Positions 47,601 to 55,805 of a stretch of DNA of 64,000 bases are shown piece after piece. Positions within the stretch are counted from its first letter, which is position 1. The number at the start of each line of letters is the position of its first letter. The stretch comes from Plasmopara viticola. Its lineage: Eukaryota; Oomycota; Peronosporomycetes; Peronosporales; Peronosporaceae. Made by a program: the position numbers and the translations under genes. Location of the stretch: the NCBI GenBank assembly GCA_001695595.3, contig MBPM02000037.1, positions 124,001-188,000 on the forward strand, given 5' to 3'. A model generated the notes under the pieces. The model was given only the letters and a program-made list of their open reading frames with translations, was not told the origin of the DNA and ran no database searches.

Positions 47601-47881
47601 CCAGTGCCGAAGAAACACGGGGGCAGGAACTGCAGCGATGGGAAGCGCAACGACAAGAGCTCGTGCGACGGTTTGAAGACGTCTCGACGCAAAGGCAGCA
47701 CGAGGCCAAGGCGAGGGCAGCCGTGCACGTGGCGTTCGAGTCGGAACGTCGCAAGACGGCCGCCCACGACCGCGAGATGCGATGTCTCTTGGCGGCACTT
47801 GATCGCGAACGCCAAGCGAAAAAGACCCAATTGCGCCAGATCAAGGCCCTCTTTGAGCAACTGCAACGAGAAGGCCCATAA
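44656..47881 (+). CDS. LRR and coiled-coil protein, LRRCC1-like
   Basis: Seven exons (44,656-44,745; 44,808-44,899; 44,959-45,060; 45,123-45,188; 45,244-45,361; 45,423-45,512; 45,581-47,881) keep one frame and give about 952 residues. Residues 30-185 are leucine-rich repeats (MNLHGNAIQSMDGLEG, LIELCLSSNCI, LRVLDLSANRI, LEELSIAHN, LQYLDLRGNKV) with an LRR cap, NPLCDLDDYHHVIL followed by LPRLRLLD. From about 300 to the end it is one long coiled coil rich in Glu, Arg, Gln and Ala. LRR followed by long coiled coil, at this length, fits LRRCC1/CLERC, a centriole protein needed for spindle poles and cilia in animals. The start is uncertain: frames open at 44,518 could add 46 residues. The CEP19-like gene is convergent 29 bp away. 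Confidence 0.8.
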
Positions 47882-47910
47882 TTTGATATTTGAGCTTTTT
47901 TTTAATAAAC

Positions 47911-48579
47911 TTAAAAGGACTCGTCGTCACTTTGATCGTCGGAAAAGTATTCAAGGTCTTCCGAATCGATTTCTTCGTCACTTACGTCGACTCGTGGCGT
48001 TACTTTCTTCTCCTCTTGCGCTTCCTTTGTGGCTTGTGTCTCGACTACCACCGTCTCCACTAGATCGTCTCGAGCGTCCGATTCCATTCGCTTTGACTCA
48101 ATGACTCGTGCTAGAGGTGACAAGGTCTCACGATTTTTCAAGTCGAGACTCTCGTCTGGCACAAACGTGTCTGTAGGATTTTCTTTGAATCTATTTTCGA
48201 GTGTTGGAACTGGTACCACACGTGCTTCCGTCTCGTGCTTTGGAGGGATTGAATCCGGCAGATTCTGGATTAATCGATCCAAGAGGCGCTTGACTTGCTC
48301 CCCACTCACGATTTCTGGCGCCAAGAAGCGTTGATTGGCATATTGTAATTGGCGCGTGATGTGGAGCGTCTCGGAGGTTCGCGTGAGCATGGGGAGTTCA
48401 ACGACGTGGAGTTTCCGGACACGTTTAGCCTTGGACGCGTCGTTGGGCTCTCGATACACGTACAAGGAGGTACCACTGTCTTCTGTACCATTGACGACCT
48501 CGTTTAAGTCGTCTTCGTACTCGAGCGCGAGGGTCGGGATTGGCGCATACTTGAGTCCAAAGCGAGTTGGCACGATCAT
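47911..48579 (-). CDS. CEP19-like centrosomal protein
   Basis: A 222-residue product from ATG 48,579. The N-terminal part resembles CEP19: RFGLKYAPIPTLALEYED matches the opening strand of the family, a basic linker KAKRVRKLHVVELP follows, and a helix ending in SGEQVKRLLDRL closes the domain near residue 110. The rest is low-complexity and ends in a strongly acidic tail (SDEEIDSEDLEYFSDD). CEP19 sits at centrioles and basal bodies and recruits RABL2 to start intraflagellar transport. The frame stays open 52 codons upstream to 48,735, but that extension looks non-coding. Animal CEP19 is shorter (about 165 residues). Assignment is by eye. Confidence 0.55.
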   Translation of the reverse strand: MIVPTRFGLKYAPIPTLALEYEDDLNEVVNGTEDSGTSLYVYREPNDASKAKRVRKLHVVELPMLTRTSETLHITRQLQYANQRFLAPEIVSGEQVKRLLDRLIQNLPDSIPPKHETEARVVPVPTLENRFKENPTDTFVPDESLDLKNRETLSPLARVIESKRMESDARDDLVETVVVETQATKEAQEEKKVTPRVDVSDEEIDSEDLEYFSDDQSDDESF

Positions 48580-49011
48580 ACTTGGAGCGTCGTTTCGTGG
48601 TACAAGGCAAAAGGGGACGACATTTATGGAACAGAGAGAATGGTACATGTAAAATAGGAACAATATATTTGTAGCTACTTTCAGTATAATTAAGTCAATG
48701 ATCGACGGCGGGTACCGACCGGCACATACTGTCATTTTGAACCAAATTTAAGGGATAAAGCGTCGGGACACTATGAAAAGAGTTGGTACTTTTCAGTGAA
48801 GTTGCATCTCGCTCTGCTGTACGGTACCACTTTTACGGAATTGTGTGTTGCTCCTTAGAGTAAATAGGATACGATGGGAATACATGAGCGTATCCTGTTT
48901 TTTGCAGCGTGTCGTGCACGTTTATTAAAAGACTGACCGCACTAGATACCATTTATATCACGAGGTCCGGACATTCCTCTGCATATTGCCAGAAGTAGCG
49001 ATTCTGTGCCG
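48580..49011. promoter_or_regulatory. Shared upstream region of divergent genes
   Basis: The CEP19-like gene (minus) and the DRAM/Frag1-like gene (plus) start 432 bp apart and point away from each other, so this interval must hold both promoters. I see no repeat sequence in it and no motif I would call with confidence. Confidence 0.35.
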
Positions 49012-50238
49012 ATGGCAGCGGTCAGTCCCCTTTTCATGCAAAATCGTACCCCACTTCAGCAGGTTACGCTTCACGCTACAGATTTAACGACTACTACGAG
49101 CGCCATCGACGCAAGCTCCGACTCTGATTCGAACGTGTCGTCGTCCTCGTTTGAAGTAAATTCCGCTAGCGACGAAGAGAGCGACTCTGACTCTGTTTCG
49201 GATTCAGAGCTAATCTTTTCCGTCTCAAATCATGGCGACGAGCGTACACGTGGACACTTTTTATCGGACAATTACCAAGACCCCGAGGTTACTTCAAGTC
49301 ACCAACACTCTCAAACACTAACTGGTACCTTGGTAAGAACCGTGGGGGACATGGCACGCACCGACAATGTTGGCTACATCGCGTGGCTCGTGCCTTTAAC
49401 GGGACTGAGCGCTATGGTCGGGACTGAAGTCCTGGCTTGTGCCCATCATTTTACCTGCTCGGAGAACTATCCGACACTGTCGTACGCCGCGACTTTCCGA
49501 CCAGAGGGGTACGTCTTCGCTCTCGGCATGTGCCTAACCGCCCTCTTCATCTTGGCGTCAATTGTACTCTTTTTTTGGTACGTCCAATTACGAATGCGTA
49601 CCAGTCTCCGAGAGCGTCCAAGAAACGACGTGATGATCGTGTACGCTTGTCTCGGATTCGGAGTCTCCACGTCTTTGTCGCTTATTGGACTCGCCGTCCT
49701 GGACATGCGTGCTTATCATGACGCGCACATCCTCTCGACCACTGTCTTTTTCCTCTCGTCGTGGGTGATGATCGTAACGGTACAAATTGTCAGAAAGCGT
49801 ATTTTACACCCAGATGACAATGAAAAGGCGTCATTGACCGCCAATGTTATTGCAATGCTACGTCGACGTTCCTTTTGGCTCGCATTGCGTCGCTGGAGAA
49901 GACTCGACCACTCGACCGCATACACTTTGGGTTACTTATTCGTGCATACTGGATTGGCGTCTTCGCTCCTATGTACGTTCGAAAGCTTGTATTGTTTAGA
50001 TCGCTAGTCGACATTGCTGACGATGGAATATATGGTGGCCATAGTTGCCATTTTCTTTCTCTGTGCAAATGACGTGTGGCCAAACCCGCTGGGGTTCACT
50101 GCTGTCCAAGAAGCTTTTTTCGAAGCGCTTGCTATCGTGTGTCAGCTACTATTTATGGGGACGTTGTCGAGTGAATTAGCTCGATTGGCAAGGCTCGTGG
50201 AGGACAGTGACTATGCAGAATTAGAGCGATATGACTAA
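49012..50238 (+). pseudogene. DRAM/Frag1-type membrane protein with in-frame TAG
   Basis: The frame from ATG 49,012 encodes 331 residues and meets TAG at 50,005-50,007. It then continues in the same frame for 77 more codons to a normal stop at 50,238. The segment after the TAG (MEYMVAIVAIFFLCAND, then AFFEALAIVCQLLFMGTL) is the last two membrane helices of the Frag1/DRAM/Sfk1 family; before it lie the other helices and the family signature PTLSYAATFRPEGYVFALG. So one protein of about 408 residues is split by a single stop. The first 100 residues are a serine/aspartate-rich cytosolic tail. Possible readings: a nonsense mutation, stop readthrough, a sequencing error, or a 66-bp phase-0 intron (49,942-50,007, GTGCAT...CTAG) that would remove the TAG plus 21 conserved-looking residues. 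Confidence 0.7.
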
Positions 50239-50269
50239 AAGTTACGCAGTCAATAATATTGGGATTGGA

Positions 50270-51246
50270 CTACGTCTGTTGATTTAGAAATGCAATAAAT
50301 TGATCTCCAATAGCACTCACACCACATGGTCGCAAGCGCGTGATCGTGATGTATTGACGGCGATGGCGACGAGCTTCAGCCATGGACAAGCAACGAGAGA
50401 GTCGGAGCTCGTGGTTTACACTATGCGGCGGTACTCGAATCCCATCGGCCACTCCAGCGTCCCGTTGATGAGCCAGTAGGACCTCTACGATGGATTTCGT
50501 GATTCCATCCAGAGCTTGGAGGAAAGTCGCCTCTGCAGCAGGTGCAGCTTTCGTGGCAAGACCTGCTTGGATGGTCTTACCATGGCGAATGGCCTCCGCA
50601 ATAGCATCGAGTGGTATGCCAGAGCCATCCGCCGTAAAGGTACCAGGAGTGAGTCGAAAGAGCGGATTATCCCATCGGTTTCTGGCGACTGGAACCTCAA
50701 ATCGAGCCGCAAGCTCTTGTAATAGCTTTGGAGTGATACGGGTCTCTATCGCGTCATTACGCTGTAGAGCTACTTGCACTGGCGTGTCCACATACACCTG
50801 TTAGATCAAAACTATGTTAGCGCATACACTTTCTTTAGCGATTTCAATAGCACGGTGTACCACGCAGTACGTCGTGCTCTCTTCTTTGGCCTTGCAAAAC
50901 AGTTCGTATCTTTCTCCCTTTGTGTAATTCAGAGCATCAAGCACCACAATCGTCGTGGCGTTTACCACTTTCTCCACCGCCGCTTTTAGAGCACTTCGTG
51001 TAGTTTTCTCGGCTTTACTGTCTACAATAATTGCATTATTTTTTAGAGATTAGAGTTACCGCGCTTCCGGCACCAATCATATTGAGCCGTACCAGCGTAA
51101 CCCTGTGTCTTGTCAACATTAACCGCAGCTGGCGAGATGCAAACGATGTCGTGGTCTACTATTTGATGTCGTAGATGATTTACTATTGCTGTTGCCACTG
51201 TCGTCTTGCCCGCCGAAGGAATCCCGCACACAACGACAAGTGGCAT
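50270..51246 (-). CDS. KTI12 (Elongator-associated P-loop protein)
   Basis: Three exons (51,246-51,060; 51,021-50,861; 50,797-50,270) join in frame to give 291 residues, the usual KTI12 length. The P-loop GIPSAGKTT lies at residues 8-16, the family motif LDALNYTKGERYELFC near 90, and YCVVYVDTP spans the last splice site. KTI12 is related to the tRNA kinase PSTK, binds tRNA and Elongator, and is needed for wobble-uridine modification. The first intron is only 38 bp, shorter than any other intron here (the second is 63 bp), yet both splice sites are GT-AG and the frame is exact. Its stop is 31 bp from the stop of the membrane-protein gene, in convergent orientation. Confidence 0.88.
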
Positions 51247-52758
51247 GGTGCGACCAGACGAATTTATCGCACTTAGTAATGGAGCAATGTATATATGCTC
51301 GTCCTAATTTGAATACGTTTATAACGAGGACCCGCGAGTTTTCTTGTGTCTAGCAATTGGCTTATGGAGACTACAATGATAAACTTGAAATACGTGTTCT
51401 CTCTTTCAACATAGCTATAAAGGCACGAAAATAAGTTCCATTGCGACGCAATAAGTAAAGTTCCCGTAGTACATTTAGGCTTTTGGAGTAAAACCTAAAA
51501 CTGCGATTAAAAAATTTAGTAGATGGGCAATCAAAGCCAAAACTAAAGGAGTATTAAACTGCTGAATTTGACCCGATGTGCTGCTTTGTGTATCATAATT
51601 CTTCCCGTGTCACTGCATGAATAAATTGGCTTATGTACCAAGAGTTGTTACCTTTTATGCGTTGACAGTATACATATACACACAAATCTTAAACTACCTT
51701 CTTTGGAGGGTTTACATTGTCAGTGAGCTAGAGTAGCAAAGGTGTCGCTCGAATCTCGCAACTTCATTTTTAAGAAACTCTGTAGCAGATTTAATGTGGG
51801 AAGTGCTAAACTGGAGGTGAAGATTGGAGAATATCACGTGATAAATAGGGGAATCTATTTCTTAATCGAGCCGTAGCATCAAACAATTTGACGCGACACA
51901 TTGACAGATTTTACTTTTAATGCACAAGTGTTTTGTTCGCGGAAAACGAGGATCGATAAGCCTTTATCTAGTCAAAACGACACTTACTATCATGTCTGTA
52001 GTCGAACGACGTGTACACTGCTGCCATTGAATCGGCACGACAAGCTGACAGTTCGTTTTTTGTAAAGCAGTAAGTTTCTACTGGCTCGTACGTGGATTGA
52101 CGTTCCCGCGCTACTTGTTGATGATATCAAGTTCACGTTGGCGACACTTTCTTAGCCCAAGCGTCGCCATATCTCGTTTGTCGGATGCGGCCAAATTTGC
52201 AGTTTCAGACTCTATCAGTCACTTCTTTTAAATGTATAGACACATGCAAATATGACTTAACGCACAAATACCTCGATCGCACCATTGTACGTCGGGCAAT
52301 AATTTGTTGTGCATTGTATTGTATTGTATTACGTTATCGCGTTGCCAAGTTATGCACGTGCTAGGCTCTAAGTCCACGGCCCGCATACGTCGAGTCTCGT
52401 AAGCCATAAGGGTCTTCGCTTCTGAGGTAAGAGTGGCAGACCGTCGCGTCGATGAGACTTTAGAGACCTGCAGATACACCTGCTTTAGCTTGCCATCTTC
52501 CGAAAATTGTTGTGCATACATGCAGCGTTCCAAAACTCGCACATATACAACGCTGATATTGGCTCCGTCTGGTTGTACTCTCTGCCATCATTTCGGCCAA
52601 GCGTCCGCATACTGAAGACGGCGACGGCGACGACAGACATAAGCACGAAGATATCTTTATTTGTTGAAAGTTTATTCTACAATTCACGTCAAATCTTCAT
52701 GTCGTCTTATAAATATGAGAAAATAAGTCGCTAAATTGTCCTTCTGATCAGTATTTTG
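51247..52758. other. Intergenic, no gene; degenerate R2 inside
   Basis: About 1.5 kb, AT-rich. The left 150 bp would hold the KTI12 promoter. From about 52,313 to 52,480 the bases match repeat R2 (the GTATTGTATTACGTTATCG start and ACCGTCGCGTCGATGAGAC block) with deletions. Nothing coding is seen. Confidence 0.5.
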
Positions 52759-54621
52759 ATGGAATCGCTGCCTCTCGCGCTCCAGCGCGAGATCTGCTCC
52801 TTCGCAGCGGCACCAGAGCTCATTCCGAACGATATCGAGCCAGTCGACTCCAATCACTATGCGCCAAGCTTTGCAACAACGTTAAATGAGCCGTCAACGT
52901 CCAAGCTCCAGTGTTTGGCGCGTGTATGTCGAGCATGGCGGGACATTGTCGCGACCGTTTGTGCGGAACATGAGGCGACGCGTGTCTTGACGCTGCGTTT
53001 TGATCCCAACGACGGTTCGTTCGCCGACGATTGCATTCTCAAGGACTTAGCTGCTAATAGAAAGGGCGCGACGTTGCTGGACTTGAGAATAGTGGCTACG
53101 ACGGAAAAGAAAGACATGCGCTGGTGGGACGTGGACACTGTTGGGACACCGTTTAAAGAGGCGAGCGATCTATACTGGACAGAGTGGCGGAGGGTGCTGC
53201 AACAATGCCCTAATCTACGGCGGCTCGATCTCAGTGGCTTGCCTCTGCACGACTTGATTCTGGGGTACGTCTTGGATGCTGCCTCGACCTACTGCAGCCG
53301 CTTGGAAGCGCTGATATTACCGAAAGTTCTAGCAGGCGATGATACAAGTTTTGTGTTCAATGGACTCGCGCGCGCGTTGAAAAGGTGGCACGTCGCGTCG
53401 AGAGGAAAAGGATTGAGGCAATTGACAGGACCTCTACGGAGCGAAGGCGAGCGAGAGGGGACATCGGACGACCAATTGGTGACCATTTTAACATTGTGTC
53501 CGGGATTAGAGTACCTCGATGGGTGGAAACGATCGTATAGTGAGCAAACGAGACTAGTCGTGTCAAATGAGAGTTGGTGTGTGTCGCGAGCGGTCTGGAA
53601 AAGGTTTTGTAAGTCGTGCGTCGCGCTGCGCGAATTTAGTTGGGTCATCGTGCCGTTTTCGGACGAATTTTTTCTACCGTTTGGCCAGACTGGCAAGCCA
53701 CAGTTGACTCGGCTCCAATTGACGTACAACACACGAGCTCCGTTCCGTATTCGACGCAATGAGTACTCGACGGGGGGGTTGAATGTGGTCGTCGCCGGGT
53801 GTCCCGCTCTGCAACATTTAGACATTGTGCTCCATCGCATGCAGCCGTGTGACGCGCTGATTTACCCCCAGATTGATGAAATGATCGATCCCGACGTGTT
53901 TAACGACGACTTTATCGCGGCAGTGACGGAACATTGCCCCGAACTTCGCACCTTGTGTATTCGAGAGCTCGGATCCTTGTCAAAGTGTCGCAAAGGAAGC
54001 ATGACGGCAGCGAGCACCATCACAGATCGGGGCCTTGCCGCGCTGTGGCGTGCCCCGCGCCTCTCTTGCATTGACATACACGATGTTCGGTGTTCCGGAA
54101 CTGCGATTTTAAATTTCCTAGACACTCGTCATACCCACAAGCAAGCCTTTTCGACTCGCAGCATTACTTTCCGAGAACTTGGCGTGTGTTTTGGTGAAGT
54201 GGTCCACCAAGTGCTCGAAGGAGTGAGAAGAAAGCCGAGTGGGGAACGGACTGGTAGGACGCCACTGGTCATTTCGCTCTCGAGTCGACGAGGATATGTG
54301 TTTGAACGCTCGTGGCTCGTGAACATGCAACTTGCTTTTCAGTCAAAGTTTAGAAAGGGAGAGTTGCGCTTTGCTGTCTTTGGTTTGAAAAAGGACAAAG
54401 ACACGGCTTTTCACTCAAGACCTCGTCGCAGCGTGGAGCATGAAGTCATTGCAAAAATGCTCGTCCGAGCGTGGGTGAAAGGCGATGTACTGCGCATAGG
54501 ACGGCTTGTTCTCTACACAGACCCGTCAGCTCTCGACAAGGCCTTACGACAAGTTCTGCAGCGTCGAATACGCGAAAACACCTCGTGGGTTGTAACTGAA
54601 TCAACTTACGACTTGTCGTAG
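52759..54621 (+). CDS. F-box-like protein with degenerate LRR region, paralogue 2
   Basis: A single exon of 620 residues from ATG 52,759. The F-box-like start (ESLPLALQREICSF, then LARVCRAWRDIV) is closer to consensus than in the paralogue at 9,071. The body contains leucine-rich segments (LRRLDLSGLPL, LEALILP, LEYLDGWKR). Shared stretches with the 9,071 gene include LEYLDG, then a pair such as LREFHWVVVPF against LREFSWVIVPF, so the two are clear but old paralogues. It lacks the acidic tyrosine-rich tail. Predicted role: substrate receptor of an SCF ubiquitin ligase, by inference. The stop lies 21 bp from that of the small gene on the other strand. Confidence 0.7.
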   Translation: MESLPLALQREICSFAAAPELIPNDIEPVDSNHYAPSFATTLNEPSTSKLQCLARVCRAWRDIVATVCAEHEATRVLTLRFDPNDGSFADDCILKDLAANRKGATLLDLRIVATTEKKDMRWWDVDTVGTPFKEASDLYWTEWRRVLQQCPNLRRLDLSGLPLHDLILGYVLDAASTYCSRLEALILPKVLAGDDTSFVFNGLARALKRWHVASRGKGLRQLTGPLRSEGEREGTSDDQLVTILTLCPGLEYLDGWKRSYSEQTRLVVSNESWCVSRAVWKRFCKSCVALREFSWVIVPFSDEFFLPFGQTGKPQLTRLQLTYNTRAPFRIRRNEYSTGGLNVVVAGCPALQHLDIVLHRMQPCDALIYPQIDEMIDPDVFNDDFIAAVTEHCPELRTLCIRELGSLSKCRKGSMTAASTITDRGLAALWRAPRLSCIDIHDVRCSGTAILNFLDTRHTHKQAFSTRSITFRELGVCFGEVVHQVLEGVRRKPSGERTGRTPLVISLSSRRGYVFERSWLVNMQLAFQSKFRKGELRFAVFGLKKDKDTAFHSRPRRSVEHEVIAKMLVRAWVKGDVLRIGRLVLYTDPSALDKALRQVLQRRIRENTSWVVTESTYDLS

Positions 54622-54642
54622 CGTTTTATGAACATCTTTTTC

Positions 54643-55106
54643 CTAGTAAAAGTCATGCATGTTGAGCCGTTCGTGTCGTTTTTGACGCCGCTTGGCTCGT
54701 GCACTCACTTTCCTGTGCACCGCCACGACCTCCCGATCCTTGTGAGTCCCCAGTTTCGACGCGACTTTTACCACGCCCCCATGTCTCTTGCGAATGGCAA
54801 GGACTAGGGATTGATAGCCCAAGTCTTTCAGTAACTTTGTGTCTGGCATCTTGCCTTCCAGCTGGTGTTCCCGGGAGATATTGCGAAGTTCCTGTTCACC
54901 CTCAACCAGTCATCGATTGGATTTCTTCAGAAAATGAAAAGATATTTAGAATTTACCTTAAGAACAGAGCCAAGATCGCTCCAATTCTCATGTACGTCAC
55001 TGTTTAGCGATATATTACATACAAGTAAAGTATTTAGCAAAAGTCTTTGAGTGGCTTTGGGTCGCAAAGGAAGCGCTCGAAGCCATTGAAAGTGTCGTGA
55101 TAGCAT
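54643..55106 (-). CDS. Small protein with mitochondrial-type N-terminus, two exons
   Basis: Exon 1 (55,106-54,957, 50 codons) starts MLSRHFQWLRALPLRPKATQ, arginine-rich and without acidic residues, as in mitochondrial presequences. A 56-bp intron (GTAAAT...GAG) leads in phase 0 to exon 2 (54,900-54,643), giving 135 residues. The core, MPDTKLLKDLGYQSLVLAIRK then HGGVVKVASKLG, has the form of a short helical module found repeated in organellar proteins of plants and algae (an AIRKHGG-VAxxLG pattern). The C-terminus is very basic. Both exons were assembled by hand; the end of intron 1 could also be placed nine bases later. Probably an organellar nucleic-acid-binding or ribosome-associated protein, but that is a guess. 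Confidence 0.6.
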
Positions 55107-55143
55107 AATGCAGGAATATTTATGTTGACCACATACCTACACA

Positions 55144-55566
55144 ATTGTATTGTATTGTATTACGTTATCGCGTTGCCAAGTTATGCACGTGCTAGGCTCA
55201 GTCTGGCTAGTCCACGGCATAGAGTGTGTCGCCACACTCCGCATAATCGATCACGGGTGCTCGTTATCGCGTTACCAAGTTATGCACGTGCTAGGCTCAG
55301 TCTGACTAGTCCACGGCATAGAGTGGTGTCCGCATACGTCGGGTCTCGTTCGGCGGGCAGTGCAGCCAGCACCGAGGTCGCGAGGGTCTTCCATTATTTT
55401 GTTTAGCTCTGACTTGGTAAGAACCCAGGTGGCGCCCTGGTGCTGGAGACCGTCGCGTCGAGAGTGAGACTCATTAGGGACCTGCAGATGCCCGAGAGTA
55501 CCTGCCCGAAGCGCGCGAGCATTTAGCCCCCGCGCTTGGAAGGAGGGCGTCACCCCAACCTTTTCC
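55144..55566 (-). mobile_element. Repeat R2 copy with partial internal duplication
   Basis: Minus-strand copy of R2, about 300 bp, followed by a second copy of its tail end: GTTATCGCGTTACCAAG at 55,263-55,280 repeats GTTATCGCGTTGCCAAG at 55,163-55,180. The pentanucleotide run (TGTAT) sits at 55,144-55,160. The frame with TRPDVCGHH is open for 93 residues. It inserted between the small gene and the TMCO4-type gene. Confidence 0.6.
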
Positions 55567-55805
55567 CTGAATGATAGACAGTAGTTCTAGTATAAGGCAT
55601 GCACATGTTTACATCCATGTACATTTTAGCCCAACTTGTGTACGACACTCTCGCATTCAAAGCTAATCAGAAAATCTTTAAGAGTTTTTTAATGATGATC
55701 TTAAGTAAAACATGCTCGTATCTTTATATAGGCAATTTTAACATACATGACTCGATCGCATTAATCCCATGCAACCAATCAAAAAGGTCCCATTAGTCAG
55801 CCATT

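Noticed and set aside
46289..47866. Long open frames antisense to the coiled-coil exon (up to 278 residues)
   Set aside because: GC-rich, biased codons in the sense coiled coil suppress stops in the other strand; the frames lack starts in good context and known motifs.
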